Of a stretch of DNA of 64,000 nt, positions 32,401 through 43,345 are shown in pieces (within the stretch, counting starts at the first letter, position 1; every line of letters begins with the position of its first letter). Below the pieces are notes generated by a model. That model was not told the DNA's origin, did no database searches, and was given only the letters and a program-made list of their open reading frames with translations. The translations under genes and the position numbers were made by a program. The stretch is from Ehretia macrophylla. Taxonomy: Eukaryota > Streptophyta > Magnoliopsida > Boraginales > Ehretiaceae. The stretch lies in assembly GCA_037974665.1 (NCBI GenBank), contig CM075765.1, forward strand, positions 19,109,648 to 19,173,647. Direction: 5' to 3'.

Positions 32401-34296
32401 CTAACCATAAAAATCTCTAAATAACTATCAAACCATGCTCTACGATCCCTAAAGATACAATTCCAAGCAATTTCAAGCATTATAACGTATTAAATATCAA
32501 ATCTAAGAAATTGAATCAAAAATCAAATTCGAATATAAATGTACAAAAACGTGAAAACCCTCACATGGCTTGAAGAAGAAAGGTCATTGAGGCTCTAGCA
32601 ATGATCCTTGTTCAATTCCGTGCAAGATTGAAGGCTAAAATGCAAAATCAAATTTTTTTCTTTTCTTTTTCTTTCTCTCGGTTTTGGCTCCATTCTTTTT
32701 GCTTGTTTTTTTTTTGCTTTGTTTTTGTTATATAAAAGACTGAAAAGATGACAAAGAAAAAAGTCAAAGGGTCAATGGTCTTGAGCTTGGTCAATGCTAG
32801 TTGTTTAGTTTGTAATTTAAACCTATTTCAAGTCATAAATGCAATATCAATTAAAACTAGCTAAAACTAACTACTAAATACTAAAAATATTGCTGAAAAT
32901 ACTATTCACTAAGGATTATAAACAATTCTCTAACTCTAGTTTTCAATGCGCTACGAACGAACGGTCGATAAACGATCGCTATTAAAATGATAAGTAATGT
33001 TAGAAAAATATAATTTGTGAAAAGTAAAATAGTTTTAAAATTCTCTCTGGGCTCAGAGCTACTTTTCCCATTTAGTTGAAACTAAGTAAAAATGCAAGGA
33101 AATAAATTTGAAATAATATAAATAATAAAAGTAGTTAATATTCATTTCAAAAAAATTAATTTAACTATTATTAGAATATTTTTTTGAAAAATTATGAAAA
33201 TAATGCTAAAAATGAATGTTTAACTAAAAATAAACATGAAATACAATGCTATCATTTAAGATGACAATTGTCTAAATGCAATTAAATGTCATTAAATACA
33301 TGTTGGGCTCGGGGTATCATACCGGTGGCCAAGTGCAGGAGGTCGGCGCCGAGGTCTCTTCCAAGGGGACATAGGGGTCTCCCCTTCCTAAAAGATCGAG
33401 CTCGGGGGTGGCGATCCCGGAGCGCTCAGCGTCCCGCCTTGAGAGTAAGAAACAGCATCGGGCCGAATACTTTGGGAAAGGCAAGGCCACAGAGGTGAGC
33501 TCTCCCAGCAAGGATTTTGTGGAGGCAACCAAGGTCGCTCGCGACCCCAAGCTGGCAATGGTCCTGGCGGAGCAGCTCTCGCTCGACCTGAGGACGGCTA
33601 TAATCACGGTGAGGCATCTTCGATCGTGTTGATATGGTTATGTTTTTCAGCTTGGCTGATCATTTTGCTATCTTTTGCGCAGGCCGAGGCCCATATCCTT
33701 TCAGCACCCAACTTCCTTGCCAGGGCCCAGTCTCATTGCGTCGAGCTCGAGCAGCGATACATCAACGCCCGAGCTGAGCTTGAGACCCTGAGAGAGGAGG
33801 CCGCCTAGAGGTGCGAAGCGGACACAACGGAGATTGACCGGCTGACAAATGAGCTCGAGGCAGAGAAGTCCCGGCGCGAGGCCACGGCCAAGGATGTCGA
33901 GCGCTACAAGCTAGAGAGGCGTGAAGCCGAGACAAAGCTTCGGGAGCTGGTAGATCGGGTCGGCCAACAAGGGGAGAAGGCGCTGGAAGCCTTCAAGTCC
34001 AGTCAAGCGGCCGTGGACTGGTTGGCCACGGAAGGTGGGGCAATGGCCAAGTACGCCGAGCTGGAGTACTACTTCCGGGGCCAAGTCGCAGCTCAGGAAA
34101 GAGCGAAAACCTTTCTTCCCGCTTCCAAGAATGACTATATCGAAATCTTGAAGGCTCCACCGCAGGAATTCTGGGACATTAGCTCCCAGTCAACCTGACG
34201 TCCCAAGCTTAGGAGGTGATCGAGTTTGTGAAGAAGGGTATGGATCAAGTTGGTGATGAAGCCGATGCTACCACCTCCATCGCTGCGCCTAAGTGA
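29405..34296 (+). pseudogene. Antisense gene of the Tat element (gypsy-type transposon protein family), broken
   Basis: A spliced gene opposite in direction to gag-pol. Exon 1 starts near 29405 (MGKSESEDSQAMD) and is open from 29798 to 30520, including the globular part with DHFTIYDLAFDVIRLPLSDF and FVCKPNPKQPGWFHF. That part resembles the plant 'putative gypsy type transposon' domain. An intron ends TTTTTTGCAG at 30646. Exon 2 runs 30647-30770 and resumes at 33301-33608 after a nested insertion. A second intron spans 33609-33682, and the last exon is a long charged coiled coil (33683 to about 34296). Breaks: TGA near 29534, TAG near 29702, TAG at 30518-30520, TAG near 33807, a frame change near 34185 and a TAG near 34210. 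Most fit C-to-T decay. The role of this protein in the element is unknown. Confidence 0.8.
30771..33300 (-). mobile_element. LTR fragment nested in the antisense gene
   Basis: 2.53 kb of AT-rich, noncoding DNA interrupts the antisense gene exactly between codons that otherwise continue at 33301. Its left edge is TGTAACACCCCGATCCC. On the minus strand this gives a long-LTR 3' end of GGGGTGTTACA type. Internal features match the LTR at 55630-58326 in order and direction: a TATATAA box near 32735 on the minus strand followed by AACAAAAACAAAGC, and GTCAAAG text beside it. The right end lacks the expected start, so it is truncated. GTTG stands at both junctions, but a proper target duplication is not clear. 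Confidence 0.65.
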
Positions 34297-35018
34297 ATTT
34301 TGTAAACTCGCCTGGGTCGAGCTCTTGTAATCTTGCCCAGGTCGGGCTATTGTAATTTTAAAATTTCAATTTAATGAAATGATTGTTTTGCATTTTATTC
34401 GAGTTCGTACAAATGTATTTTTCCCTTCGCAAATTTTCTCAAGTAAGTGGGGTCAGACCAAAATAAATGGACCTTTCAAACTTAATTTTAAATGTAAAGA
34501 ACCGAGCTGGACGTGATTAATGAATTCCCATCCTAATCTGAGCTGGTTAACTGGACAACTAATGTTGCTGACCTGGACTCCTCAGTCCAATTTAAAATTG
34601 GTCAAACTAATATTGACAAATGTTGAGTTCGAGTTTAAACCCAAACTAACATCCCGACCTGAAGCCGGATTATACTGAGTTGGACCTTAATCCGAACTGG
34701 CAAAGCTAACCAAATTATTATTGATTATACCCGAGCTGGAGCCTAGTCCGAGCTGGTTTACTTAATCATTAGCTCGTAATTAAGAGTGGCCACCGCGTTA
34801 ATCCAAGTTGGCAGTAGCTTAGTAGCTGAGGCACTTGGGCCCGGGTCGGGCTTTCCACTGGTTTACAAAATACATTGTATTGAGGTTGTACATGAAGTAC
34901 TTAGGCTCGAGAACTGATTACAAGCAAATGCTTTTACAAGAGATCTTGGCTCAGGGGCCTTTACAAAATATCCGGCTCGGGGGCCTTAGACAAAAAACCA
35001 CTTCAGGTGTTCTGAGTG
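34297..35018. other. Spacer between convergent genes of the gypsy element
   Basis: Noncoding, with recurrent CCGAGCTGG/TCGGGC words like the rest of the element. Polyadenylation of gag-pol and of the antisense gene would meet here. Confidence 0.55.
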
Positions 35019-36214
35019 TCATGCATTCTTCAGTAGTTTTCCGTACTTGTCGCGGAGGTAGAATGTTCCAGGTCGGACTTCTTTCACGACTTCGTACGGT
35101 CCTTCCCAGGTCGGGGAGAGTTTGTTACCCGAGCGTGGCAAAAAGATGGCCTTTCTAAGTACGAGGTCGTCAACCTTAATAGGCTTAGGCTTGACCTGTT
35201 TGACAAAGACTCTTTGCATGACAGCTTTACTGGCCAATATTCTGATTTGAGCTTTAGCTTGGAGCTCTTCAGCAAGGTCGAGCTCTTTACGGATTAGGGC
35301 TCCGTTTATTCCTGGATCATGGTGGAGGGTCCTACTAGTAGGGGACCTGATCTCCACTAGTAGTACCGCTTGAGTATTGAAGGTCAGTTCGAAGGGCGAT
35401 TCTCCCGTTACCGAGCTGGTGGTGGTCCACTGAGCCCACAACAACTCAGGGAGAATCGATGCCCACTGGCCTTTCGCTTCCTCCAGCTTGGTTTTCAGGC
35501 CCTGCAAAATGATTTGATTAGTTCTTTCGACTTGGTCATTACTTTGAGGGTGAGCAATAGATGAGAATCTAAGGTCGATCTCGATCTCATCGCATTTGCC
35601 TCGAAAGTATGCACTATCGAATTGCTTGCCGTGGTCGATAATGATGACCTTCGGTACCCCAAATCAGAAAATGATATTCTTCCATACAAAATCCCAAGCT
35701 GCCTTTTCTGTTATTCTAGAACACCTTCAGCCTCAGGCCATTTGGTGAAGTAGTCTACAGCCACGAAGACGTGCTTCTTTTGGCCAACACTGGTTGGCAA
35801 TGGGCCAATAATATCTAGACCTCATTGATAGAATGGCCACGGGCTTACCATCACTGTCAGGTCTACCGCATGCTTTCTCTATATGTTGGCGAACCTTTGG
35901 CAGGTATCACAATTTTTTACATACACTTTAGCATCTTGTTCTAAGGTTGGCCAAAAATAGCATTGCCTCAATGTCTTCCGAGCCAGAGCCTTGCCACCCA
36001 AGTGGTTTCTACATACTCCTTCATGGATCTCTCGGAGTACATAGTTTCCCTCATCGGGCCCAGCACACTTTAAGAGAGGCCAAGTGTAGGCTCTCTTGTA
36101 AAGTTGCCCAACTAATATGACAAACCTTGAGGCTTGTTTCATGAGTTTTCGAGCTGCATTTTCATCCTCCGAGGTCATCCCCCCTCCAAGTAGTCCATGA
36201 TTGGTTTGGTCCAA
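35019..36214 (-). pseudogene. Gypsy integrase, broken
   Basis: The minus strand encodes a zinc-binding HHCC domain (EIHEGVCRNHLGG then CDTCQ; 35879-36214). The catalytic core begins near 35815 (DIIGPLP, YFTKWPEAE), and a C-terminal domain occupies 35019-35507 (DLVLRKAIFLPR, GPYEVVKEVRPGTF). Stops interrupt it after CDTCQRFANI and within the core, and at least one frame change separates core and C-terminus. A one-base shift in a G run near 36178 separates it from the RNase H frame. It cannot make a full integrase. Confidence 0.85.
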
Positions 36215-37959
36215 TCTAGGCTTAAATTGAGCTCGGCTACGGCTTGTCTCCCCAACTGGATACTTGGTTCGGAGATTTCTTCCACATGGACCAGTGCGGG
36301 TCGGCTCTCGCCCAAGGCCAACCTGGACAGAGCGTCAGCCTTCATATTTTTTTCCCTCAGGATTTGCTGCACCGTGAGCCTCTTGAGCCCTGAGGTCAAA
36401 TCCTTAACTTTGTTGAGGTAGGCCAGCATAGCATTGTCTTTAGCTTCGAACTCTCCTGATATCTGACTAGCAACCAATTGAGAGTCGGTGTTTAGGTCAA
36501 TTGTTCGTGCCCTGAGCTGAGCCGCAATTTTCAATCCCGCGATCACTACTTCGTACTTAGCCTCATTGTTGGACGCCGGGAAGGTGAACTTAAGGGAGTA
36601 TTGGTGCTCATGCAGGATCGGGTCGAGGATGACCATTCCAGCTTCGCTTCCAGACTTTCCTGATGCCCTATCCACATGGACCTTCCACATATCCTCCGGG
36701 TCATGTTCGGCTCGGCTAGTACACTCCACCACAAAGTCCACGATGGCTAAGGCTTTGATGGCTGTACTGGGTTGATAGGTGATGTCAAATTGACTCAGCT
36801 CAACTACCCATTTCAACAACCTGCTCGACGCCTCCGGCTTGTGCATGATGGACTTGAGCGGGGCATCCGTCATGACCTTAATTGGATGAGCATCAAAGTA
36901 TGGCTTCAATTTTCTTGCCGCCGTGATGAGTGCGATGGTGAGTTTTTCCAAGGAAGAATACCTCACATCGGGCCCTTGCAAGGTTTTCCTGACATAATAG
37001 ACCGGCTTCTGCTCCTTCCCTTCTTCGCGGAGTAGAGTTTCCGCCACTGTTGTCCCTGACCATGCCAAGTACAGTACGAGTTCCTCCTCTACCTCAGGTC
37101 GGGATAGCAAGGGTGGCGAAACTAGATACCTTTTCAGCTCTTGAAAAGCGATCTGGCATTCCGTAGTCCATTCGAAATTCTTAGGACTCCTCAATATTTT
37201 GAACAGAAGAGCACACTTATCGGCCGACCTGGACATGAATTTGCTTAGCGCCGCGACCTTGCCCGCGAGTACCTGGACGTCCTTCACGCAAGTCGGCACC
37301 GCCAAGTCAAGTATCGTCTGAACCTTCTCCAGGTTGGCTTCTATTCCACTGGTTGTGACCATAAAGCCCAGAAACTTTCCTGCCTTGACGCCGAATGCGC
37401 ACTTTTTCGGGTTCAGCTTTATCCCAAAGTGTTCTATTATGGTGAAGGCTTTAGCCAAGTCGGCTACATGGTCTTCCGCCCTTTTGTTCTTGACCAATAT
37501 GTCATTTACATAGATCTCCATATTTCGGTCAATCTGATTTTTGAAAGCCTTGTTCACCATCCGAGTGTAGGTAGCTCTAGCATTCTTGAGGCCAAAAGGC
37601 ATAACCTCATAGTAGTAGAGACCTTTATTGGTGGTGAAGGCAGTCTTTTATTTGTCTCCGAAAGCCATGTTGATCTGGTTATAGCCTTTGAAGGCATCCA
37701 TTAAAGAGAGTAGCTCGATCCCAGAGGTGGCATCCACCATCTGATCAATCTGAGATAGGGGGAAGCAGTCCTTAGGGCAGGTTTTATTGAGGTCGGTAAA
37801 GTCAATACACAATCTTCATCCTCTTGAGGACTTGGTCACCAGCACCACGTTGGATAACCAAGTTGGGTATTGAATTTCCTTTATGTGGCCGGCGTCTACC
37901 AACTTGTCCACATCTTCTGCTATGATTTGTTGCTTATCATAATGGAAGTGCCTGTGCTT
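36175..37959 (-). pseudogene. Gypsy reverse transcriptase and RNase H, broken
   Basis: 37602-36175 is open for 475 codons. It starts at MPFGLKNARATYTRM and holds the RT palm, a connection region and the lineage's second RNase H (VHVDRASGKSGSEAG, NNEAKYE, TDSQLV). The upstream RT fingers (37603-37959) stay in the same frame but contain three stops. Catalytic sites are also damaged: the YVDD box reads YVND, and the RNase H NNEAEYE position reads NNEAKYE. The protein would be inactive even without the stops. Confidence 0.9.
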
Positions 37960-38844
37960 CTACTTTACCGGATAGTGATTTGGGTTGGCATTCATGCGAT
38001 GCTCAATCACGACCGGGTCGATACCTGTCATGTCAAAAGCAGACCATACAAATATGTGTTTATTTTTCAGGATGAATTGGCTTATACATTTCTTGAGGTT
38101 GTCAGAGAGTTCACTCCCAACCTTTGCTCTCTTTGTTTCATTGGAGAGTTCCACCTCTTGAAAGTCTTCAGCTGGGCTTCCCCTCTTTGCATCCCTCTTC
38201 TCATCGGGCAAATCTGGCCCCCAACCAACCTGATATTTGGGGCGGATGGAGCTTTCATAACATTCTCGAGCTGAGAGCTGGGCTCCGCAGATGGTGGCCG
38301 TGCCGCCTAGGGTCGGGAATTTCAGGGCTTGGTGGTAAGTTGAATGAACGACCCTAAAATGGTTGAGCGTCACCCGACCTAAGATCCCATTGTAAATGAA
38401 GTTGCAATTCATTACAATCAAGTTGGCCTGCATCAAGACCCGCTTGTCTCTGTCTTCCAGCTTTAGTGGGAGGTTGATAACTCCTTCAGCTCGGTGGGCA
38501 TGGCCGGTGAATCCAGCTAAGGTGCCCCTCAATGGCCTGAGCTGGCTCCTGTCCAACCCCATTTGCTCAAATGCCTTCAAGAATAGGACTTCTGCCGAGC
38601 TCCCGATGTCCACCATCAGCCTCTTCACGGTGAAGTAGGCTATTTCAGCGCTGATCACCAGTGGGTCGTCATGGGGCAATATCACACCCTCCAAGTCTTC
38701 TGAGGAGAAAGTGAGCTCCTCCATCTCCGGGACCGGACCCAACATCGGCCCGTACTCCCTTCTAGCCCGAACATAACCCTTTCTGCCAACTGAGGTCTTC
38801 CCACCCGACGCCAACCCTCCGGCAATAGTCTCAATCACAGCCAA
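37960..38844 (-). pseudogene. Gypsy protease region and start of reverse transcriptase
   Basis: A 294-codon open stretch. The retropepsin site reads LMVDIGSSAEVLF, where D-T/S-G is expected, so the middle residue is replaced. The later NGILGR matches the protease C-terminal motif. The end (DMTGIDPVVIEHRMNANP) is the beginning of RT and runs into a stop at 37960. It continues in frame with the RT segment below it, so nonsense changes alone separate them. Confidence 0.88.
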
Positions 38845-38884
38845 ACGTTCGCCTCTGGCTTGGCGCCTGGGTGGACTCCTCTCT

Positions 38885-40262
38885 CTACCCTCTAATCTTG
38901 TCTCCGAGTCGGCTGTTGATCTACGTACCTCCAGATGTGACCTCGGGCTATCAGTGCTTCAATCTCCTATTTTAAGTCTTTGCACTCCTCGGTGGTATGG
39001 CCGTAGTCCATATGGTAGCGGCCATACTTGGTCCTATTGCGCTTCTCAGGTCGACCTTTCATCCTCGGCGCTGGAGGCAGGTGGTTCTAGTGCTGGATCT
39101 CCATCAGGATCTGCTCTCTTGTGGTGTTAAGAGGAGTGAACATAGTGAACCGGGTGTTCTGCTGAGGCTGCTTACCTAGGCCGTTTTGGATTTTTCCCCC
39201 GGGTTGGGCTCGGGAGGTCTCTCCCTTCTCGCCGGCTTCCTTCTCCTTGTCGTCATCCTTCTTCGCCTGATAGATTTCTTCCGAGTGTATGTACCCTTCT
39301 GCTCGTACCATCAGCTCGGCTACAATATCCACGGGGTCGATGGCCAGGGAAGATATAAGGGGGCCCGACCTAAGTCCACATTGGTAGGCCATTAACGCCA
39401 TGGAGTCCTCTAGGTTGGGTATTCTGAGGGACTCTTCATTGAATCGGGCCGTGTAAGCCCTTAGACTTTCTCCTCTATGTTGTTTCACCGACAGCAATGA
39501 TAAAGTGTGGCAGGTTGTACGTTGGCTTCCAGCGAAACGGGATAAGAAAGCCTCAGCCAGCTGATGAAAACTTGCGATAGAGCTGGGACAAAGTTTTTGG
39601 AACCAGTCCAAGGCATTGGCAACCAGGGTGGTCGGGAATGTCTTCGTCTTCATCAGGTCGGTCATATCATGCAGGGTCATATGATGATCAAAGTTGAGCA
39701 GGTGACTGGTTGGGCCTCCATCCCCATTATAGACTGCCAGGTTGGGCATCCGGTTGCCGGTAGGCAATGGGGTAGCAAGTACCTCGGGTGAGAGTGGGCT
39801 TACACCGAGCTGGTTAATGACCTTGGCTATGGCAGTCGCGGTCTTGGCCTGCTCGAGGTTGGCATGGGCTGCCCTTTTTCCTCTCGTCTCTTCAGGTCCC
39901 GCCATCGGCTCCAGAAAGCCCTCTTCGTCTTGTACCTGTTTTTATCTCGGGACTGGGATGCGAAACTGTGGACGCGTAGGCCTCGGCGTAACTGCTTGTG
40001 GAACTGGGGGATCCGCAGCTAGCCAGGCTACTTGCTCCTTAAGTTCCTCAAACATCCTGAGCATCATCTTCACCTCTGATGACAGGTTGGAGTTGAGGTC
40101 TCCATTTGTGGATGGGTTGGTTTGTGGGGCTAAGTGTATACGTTGGCTCGTTCTAACGTCAGTTTGGGTATGGTCTTGGCTAGGCACCTGCGTGGTTTCA
40201 AGGTCCCCGTCTGGGTTGGGCGAGTCATCTACCGGTGCGCTGTGACTTCTAGTTTGTACCAT
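38885..40262 (-). pseudogene. Gypsy gag, interrupted by stops
   Basis: Gag starts at MVQTRSHSAPVDD (40262). One in-frame TAA at 39942 follows RIPVPR; the frame then continues unbroken to 39087 through the retrotransposon gag domain (ALDWFQKLCPSSIASFHQLA, FLSRFAGSQ). Beyond 39087 a knuckle-like segment on the minus strand (YHMDYGHTTEEC near 39010) lacks the first expected cysteine and is followed by TAG. The downstream stretch to 38885 has further stops. Confidence 0.88.
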
Positions 40263-40312
40263 GATGGTTTCTCAATGAGTGGTGAGAAGAGTGATAGAAA
40301 GAACTACGTTTT

Positions 40313-40327
40313 CCACAGACGGCGCCA
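40313..40327 (-). promoter_or_regulatory. Primer-binding site of the gypsy element
   Basis: TGGCGCCGTCTGTGG on the minus strand lies three bases inside the 5' LTR (right). It begins with the TGG expected opposite a tRNA CCA end. I do not assign the tRNA. Confidence 0.8.
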
Positions 40328-40330
40328 AAC

Positions 40331-40786
40331 TGTCGAGGTCAAAATCTCACAGTTGAGGTTGGGAAGCTACTCTTGCAGAGCTGGAATTCTGGGTCGGCTT
40401 CTTGACCTGGATTTTCGGGTCAGTTACCTGACCTGCACAAGGAAATGAAGGAAAAGGCGGGGTGATGACTTGGATTTTCCCTTCAGGCGCGCGAATGATT
40501 AGTATGTCCGAGCTGGCGAAGTAGCTGAAAGCATTTAATGATGAGTTACCTCTGGAAAGAAGGGGTAGAGCTCTATTTATATTAAATTCGGACCTGACAG
40601 TATTTAATGCGGTGCAACCTTATGTCCATCAGAACAGCTGGCACCCAGGTCGGGATTTTCCTGGGTCGGGGTGAGTTTGAATCAGCATCCAAGTTGGGCA
40701 TTAGCTGAACAGGCTGGCCTCGGCCCGGTTGGACTATCCCAGCTCGGGGTGGGCATCTTACCTCAGCTCAGGGGTACCACTCGTCA
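40331..40786 (-). repeat. Right LTR (5' LTR of the gypsy element)
   Basis: 456 bp, TGTCGAGGTC to CTCGTCA. TATAAATAG on the minus strand (40573-40581) would drive transcription of the element toward lower coordinates. Confidence 0.93.
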
Positions 40787-40856
40787 TTGTCAAATAAAAA
40801 TAAAAAGAGTAAAAGATAAGAGAAAGTTGTAGTTCGTCTTTATTATTATTTTAAGG

Positions 40857-41138
40857 GTTAATACCCATTTTGGTCTTCTATTTTTGACCTCATTGATGAC
40901 GTGGTCTCTTATTTTCAAAAGTAATATATTTCAATTTCTTATCTTATTATTTCTTTTTAGTAAATCCGTTAAAAAATTGAATCCTTTTCAATCTCCCATC
41001 AATTTTTTTAACAATTTCACTAAAAAAGAATAATTTTGTCACTAGGAGAAAAGATAAATGACTGAAATGTATTACTTTTGAAAATAATGAACCACATTGT
41101 CAACGAGGTCAAAGATAAATCACCAAAATAGATATTAA
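40857..41138. mobile_element. Small inverted-repeat element (MITE)
   Basis: Left: TTAATACCCATTTTGGTCTT, TTTTCAAAAGTAATA. Right, reversed: TTAATATCTATTTTGGTGAT, TTTTCAAAAGTAATA. The arms cover nearly the whole 282 bp, so it is a fold-back. AAGG on both sides (40853-40856 and 41139-41142) may be the target duplication. It lies 65 bp from the gypsy element. Confidence 0.75.
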
Positions 41139-41142
41139 AAGG

Positions 41143-43229
41143 AAAAAAAAAATCTTTATTGCCTCTTTTTGGATTACATGCCAAACCTAAAATTTGCTCT
41201 TTACATTTTTATTTCTTTGCTGCTTCAATTAATTTCTCAATGCACAGTGAATTATACTTGTGATGAAAAAAAATGTTCCTCTATCATCCATGATTGTGTT
41301 GCTCTCTTGATGGATTGATAAATAAAGTGCCTAATGCAAACATTTTGAGTCATTTCACAATTTCGAAAAAATGTATTTAGATATTTCATGTCAAACATAA
41401 TATTCAAGAATGCATATATATTAATTGAAAACATTGTTGATAACGAAAGTAGTAATATTGATAATTTTTAATCAAACATAATATTCGCTATTTGATCATT
41501 AAGGCAGAGTAGGAATTTTAATAATTTTTTGTCTTCAATAATATATGAAACTATCAGGCACCATAACTAATTTTGGTATTTGAATTCAAATAGTGAGATT
41601 CTAATTTTGACTTCAATATCTCGCAACTTAAAATTTTCAGCCTCATATCCCTTAGGTCACATAGAATGCTAATCAAATAATTCAGTCAATATTTAATATG
41701 TAAAACATGTAAATTGTAAAGAAAATAAATCAAGTAAACCTTCTGGAATTGAAGAAAAAGAAACAAGTAATATCAAGCCACTCAACATGTGATCACTCTA
41801 AAATAAGTCCCGCGTATACATACACGGTTATAAATAGAATCAAGTTATTTAAAACTCACTTAACATCGACTTGTTAAAAGCACATACAAACTCAATTAAT
41901 TAAATTACTAAACCACATCCAATCTCAATTTTTAAAAAGCTTGGTCCAAGCGGATTCAAGGGATTATTATTTCAATAAATATATAAAATTATCAAACTAT
42001 TCACTTCAACTTGTTATCACTTCGATTAAAGCTTTCCAATAATTTTTTGTTAAATTAATAAATCAGGCTTAAACAAGATTCTCAACCTTCACTGAAAATC
42101 AAACAAGTTGAAACAATTTAGTGTTGGACTCAATCATATACATGCAAAAAAAAAAAAAATCTAAGGGAAATTAGAGCTTGCAGAGGCATCTCGTCCTCTC
42201 ACTTCTATGAAATCCATTTTCACTCTGGATTGCATTTTTTAAAAGAAAGTAAAAGAAGGCTAGGGATTAGAAAATCTCAATTCCTGTTTGGATTGTATTT
42301 TGAGATTTAGTAAAAAAATAGGAGGGATTCCAAATCTTTTAATTAGAAGGAAAAGACGGGGTAAAAAGGAGGAAAAATAAAGTAAAATCTATGAAAATAC
42401 TAATTTATCCTTAATCTTTTCTATGGTTATCTTATAACAAGAATAGTAAGGTAATTTTCCATCTAAAATTATCATTTCCTTTCCTTTACCACTCCAGTCC
42501 AAACAAAGAGTTGTAAATTTATTTTCTTTTCTTTTCCTTATTATTATTATTTTTAAATCCAAATAAGAGTTTTCTTTTCCTTTCATTTAATTTTCCTTTC
42601 TCTACCTTTCCTTTCCTTTCCCCTGTGCAATCCAAACAGGAGGTTAGGGGTTTCTTCCAAAGGGAAAATATCACATTTACCAATTTAATGTCTTTTTTAA
42701 TGTCTTTTTACCCTTTCTCCGTGGCTATTTAATGTCTTTTTTTTTTTTCTACTTCTCGTTCAAGTTATTTTACAAAGACTTGTCAAGATAAGAAAGAAGG
42801 GAGCAACAAACACAATTAGAGAGTGCAATATAATTAAAAGTTATGTGTTGCGTTCGAGAAAAATGAAGTGCTCCCAAAGAGGCATCTATGGGTTATCTCT
42901 CAATTGGTAGGATCCTAGGTGTAATGATTTAATTTACGAGTGAAGTCTTTAAGTTGTGTAGAAAATATGTGCTTCAATTTTGGGTTTATAATGCTAGTTT
43001 ATCGAATTTTACTCAGATTAATCCTTGCGTGTCTTGACATAATAAGTGAATTTCACATAAAAAAAAAATTTACTTATAAATGAATTAGTTGAATGACCGA
43101 ATAGTCTGATAAGAAAATTTTCCTTCAATGATACATACGAAATATCTCCTCGATACAGAGAAAGAGAGAAAAAAAAAAAGAAAAAAAAAAGGAGCTTGGA
43201 AGTGAGCCAGGTGCCCACTTGGCAGACCT
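41143..43229. other. Intergenic DNA with one MITE
   Basis: AT-rich. Apart from the inverted-repeat element at 42282-42641, no feature was recognised. Near 43230 it becomes the promoter of the next gene. Confidence 0.4.
42282..42641. mobile_element. MITE with 14-bp perfect terminal inverted repeats (candidate)
   Basis: TCCTGTTTGGATTG at 42282-42295 is the exact inverse of CAATCCAAACAGGA at 42628-42641. The 360-bp interior is A/T- and GGAAAAG/CTTTTCC-rich with no coding. No target duplication was found, so the true ends may differ. Confidence 0.5.
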
Positions 43230-43235
43230 TATATA
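43230..43235 (+). promoter_or_regulatory. Putative TATA box of the membrane-protein gene
   Basis: TATATA, in the context CCTTATATAGCTTAC, lies about 115 bp before the start codon at 43346. This leaves a leader of about 80 bp, a usual plant layout. Confidence 0.55.
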
Positions 43236-43345
43236 GCTTACATAAACTAACTCATAGTGTCCGAGTAGCTTTTGCTTCTTTTCTTCCCACTTTTCAGAAT
43301 TCTCGTTCATAATTCTCTTTCTACGCGAGTGCTCGACACGCGTCA

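Larger units (their letters stand above)
28494..40786 (-). mobile_element. Full-length, defective Ty3/gypsy LTR retrotransposon, Tat type
   Basis: This 12,293-bp element has LTRs at 28494-28968 and 40331-40786 and a perfect TTGTC target duplication (28489-28493 and 40787-40791). Gag, protease, reverse transcriptase, RNase H and integrase follow in that order on the minus strand. A spliced antisense gene sits between integrase and the left LTR, on the plus strand. This order, with integrase downstream of a GSEAG-type RNase H and the antisense gene, is the Tat-lineage plan. In-frame stops and frameshifts break every gene, and a 2.5-kb LTR fragment is nested at 30771-33300. LTRs differ at about one position in ten by eye, mostly C/T and G/A, so the insertion is old and was probably methylated. 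Confidence 0.95.

Noticed and set aside
33286-33498. Plus-strand frame rich in Arg/Pro across the junction at 33301
   Set aside because: The frame that continues the antisense gene (VEATKVARDPKLAMVLAEQL) is a different one; this is its shadow.
36175-36214. Programmed frameshift between RNase H and integrase
   Set aside because: The shift lies in a short G run in an element with many other breaks; a random indel is the simpler explanation.
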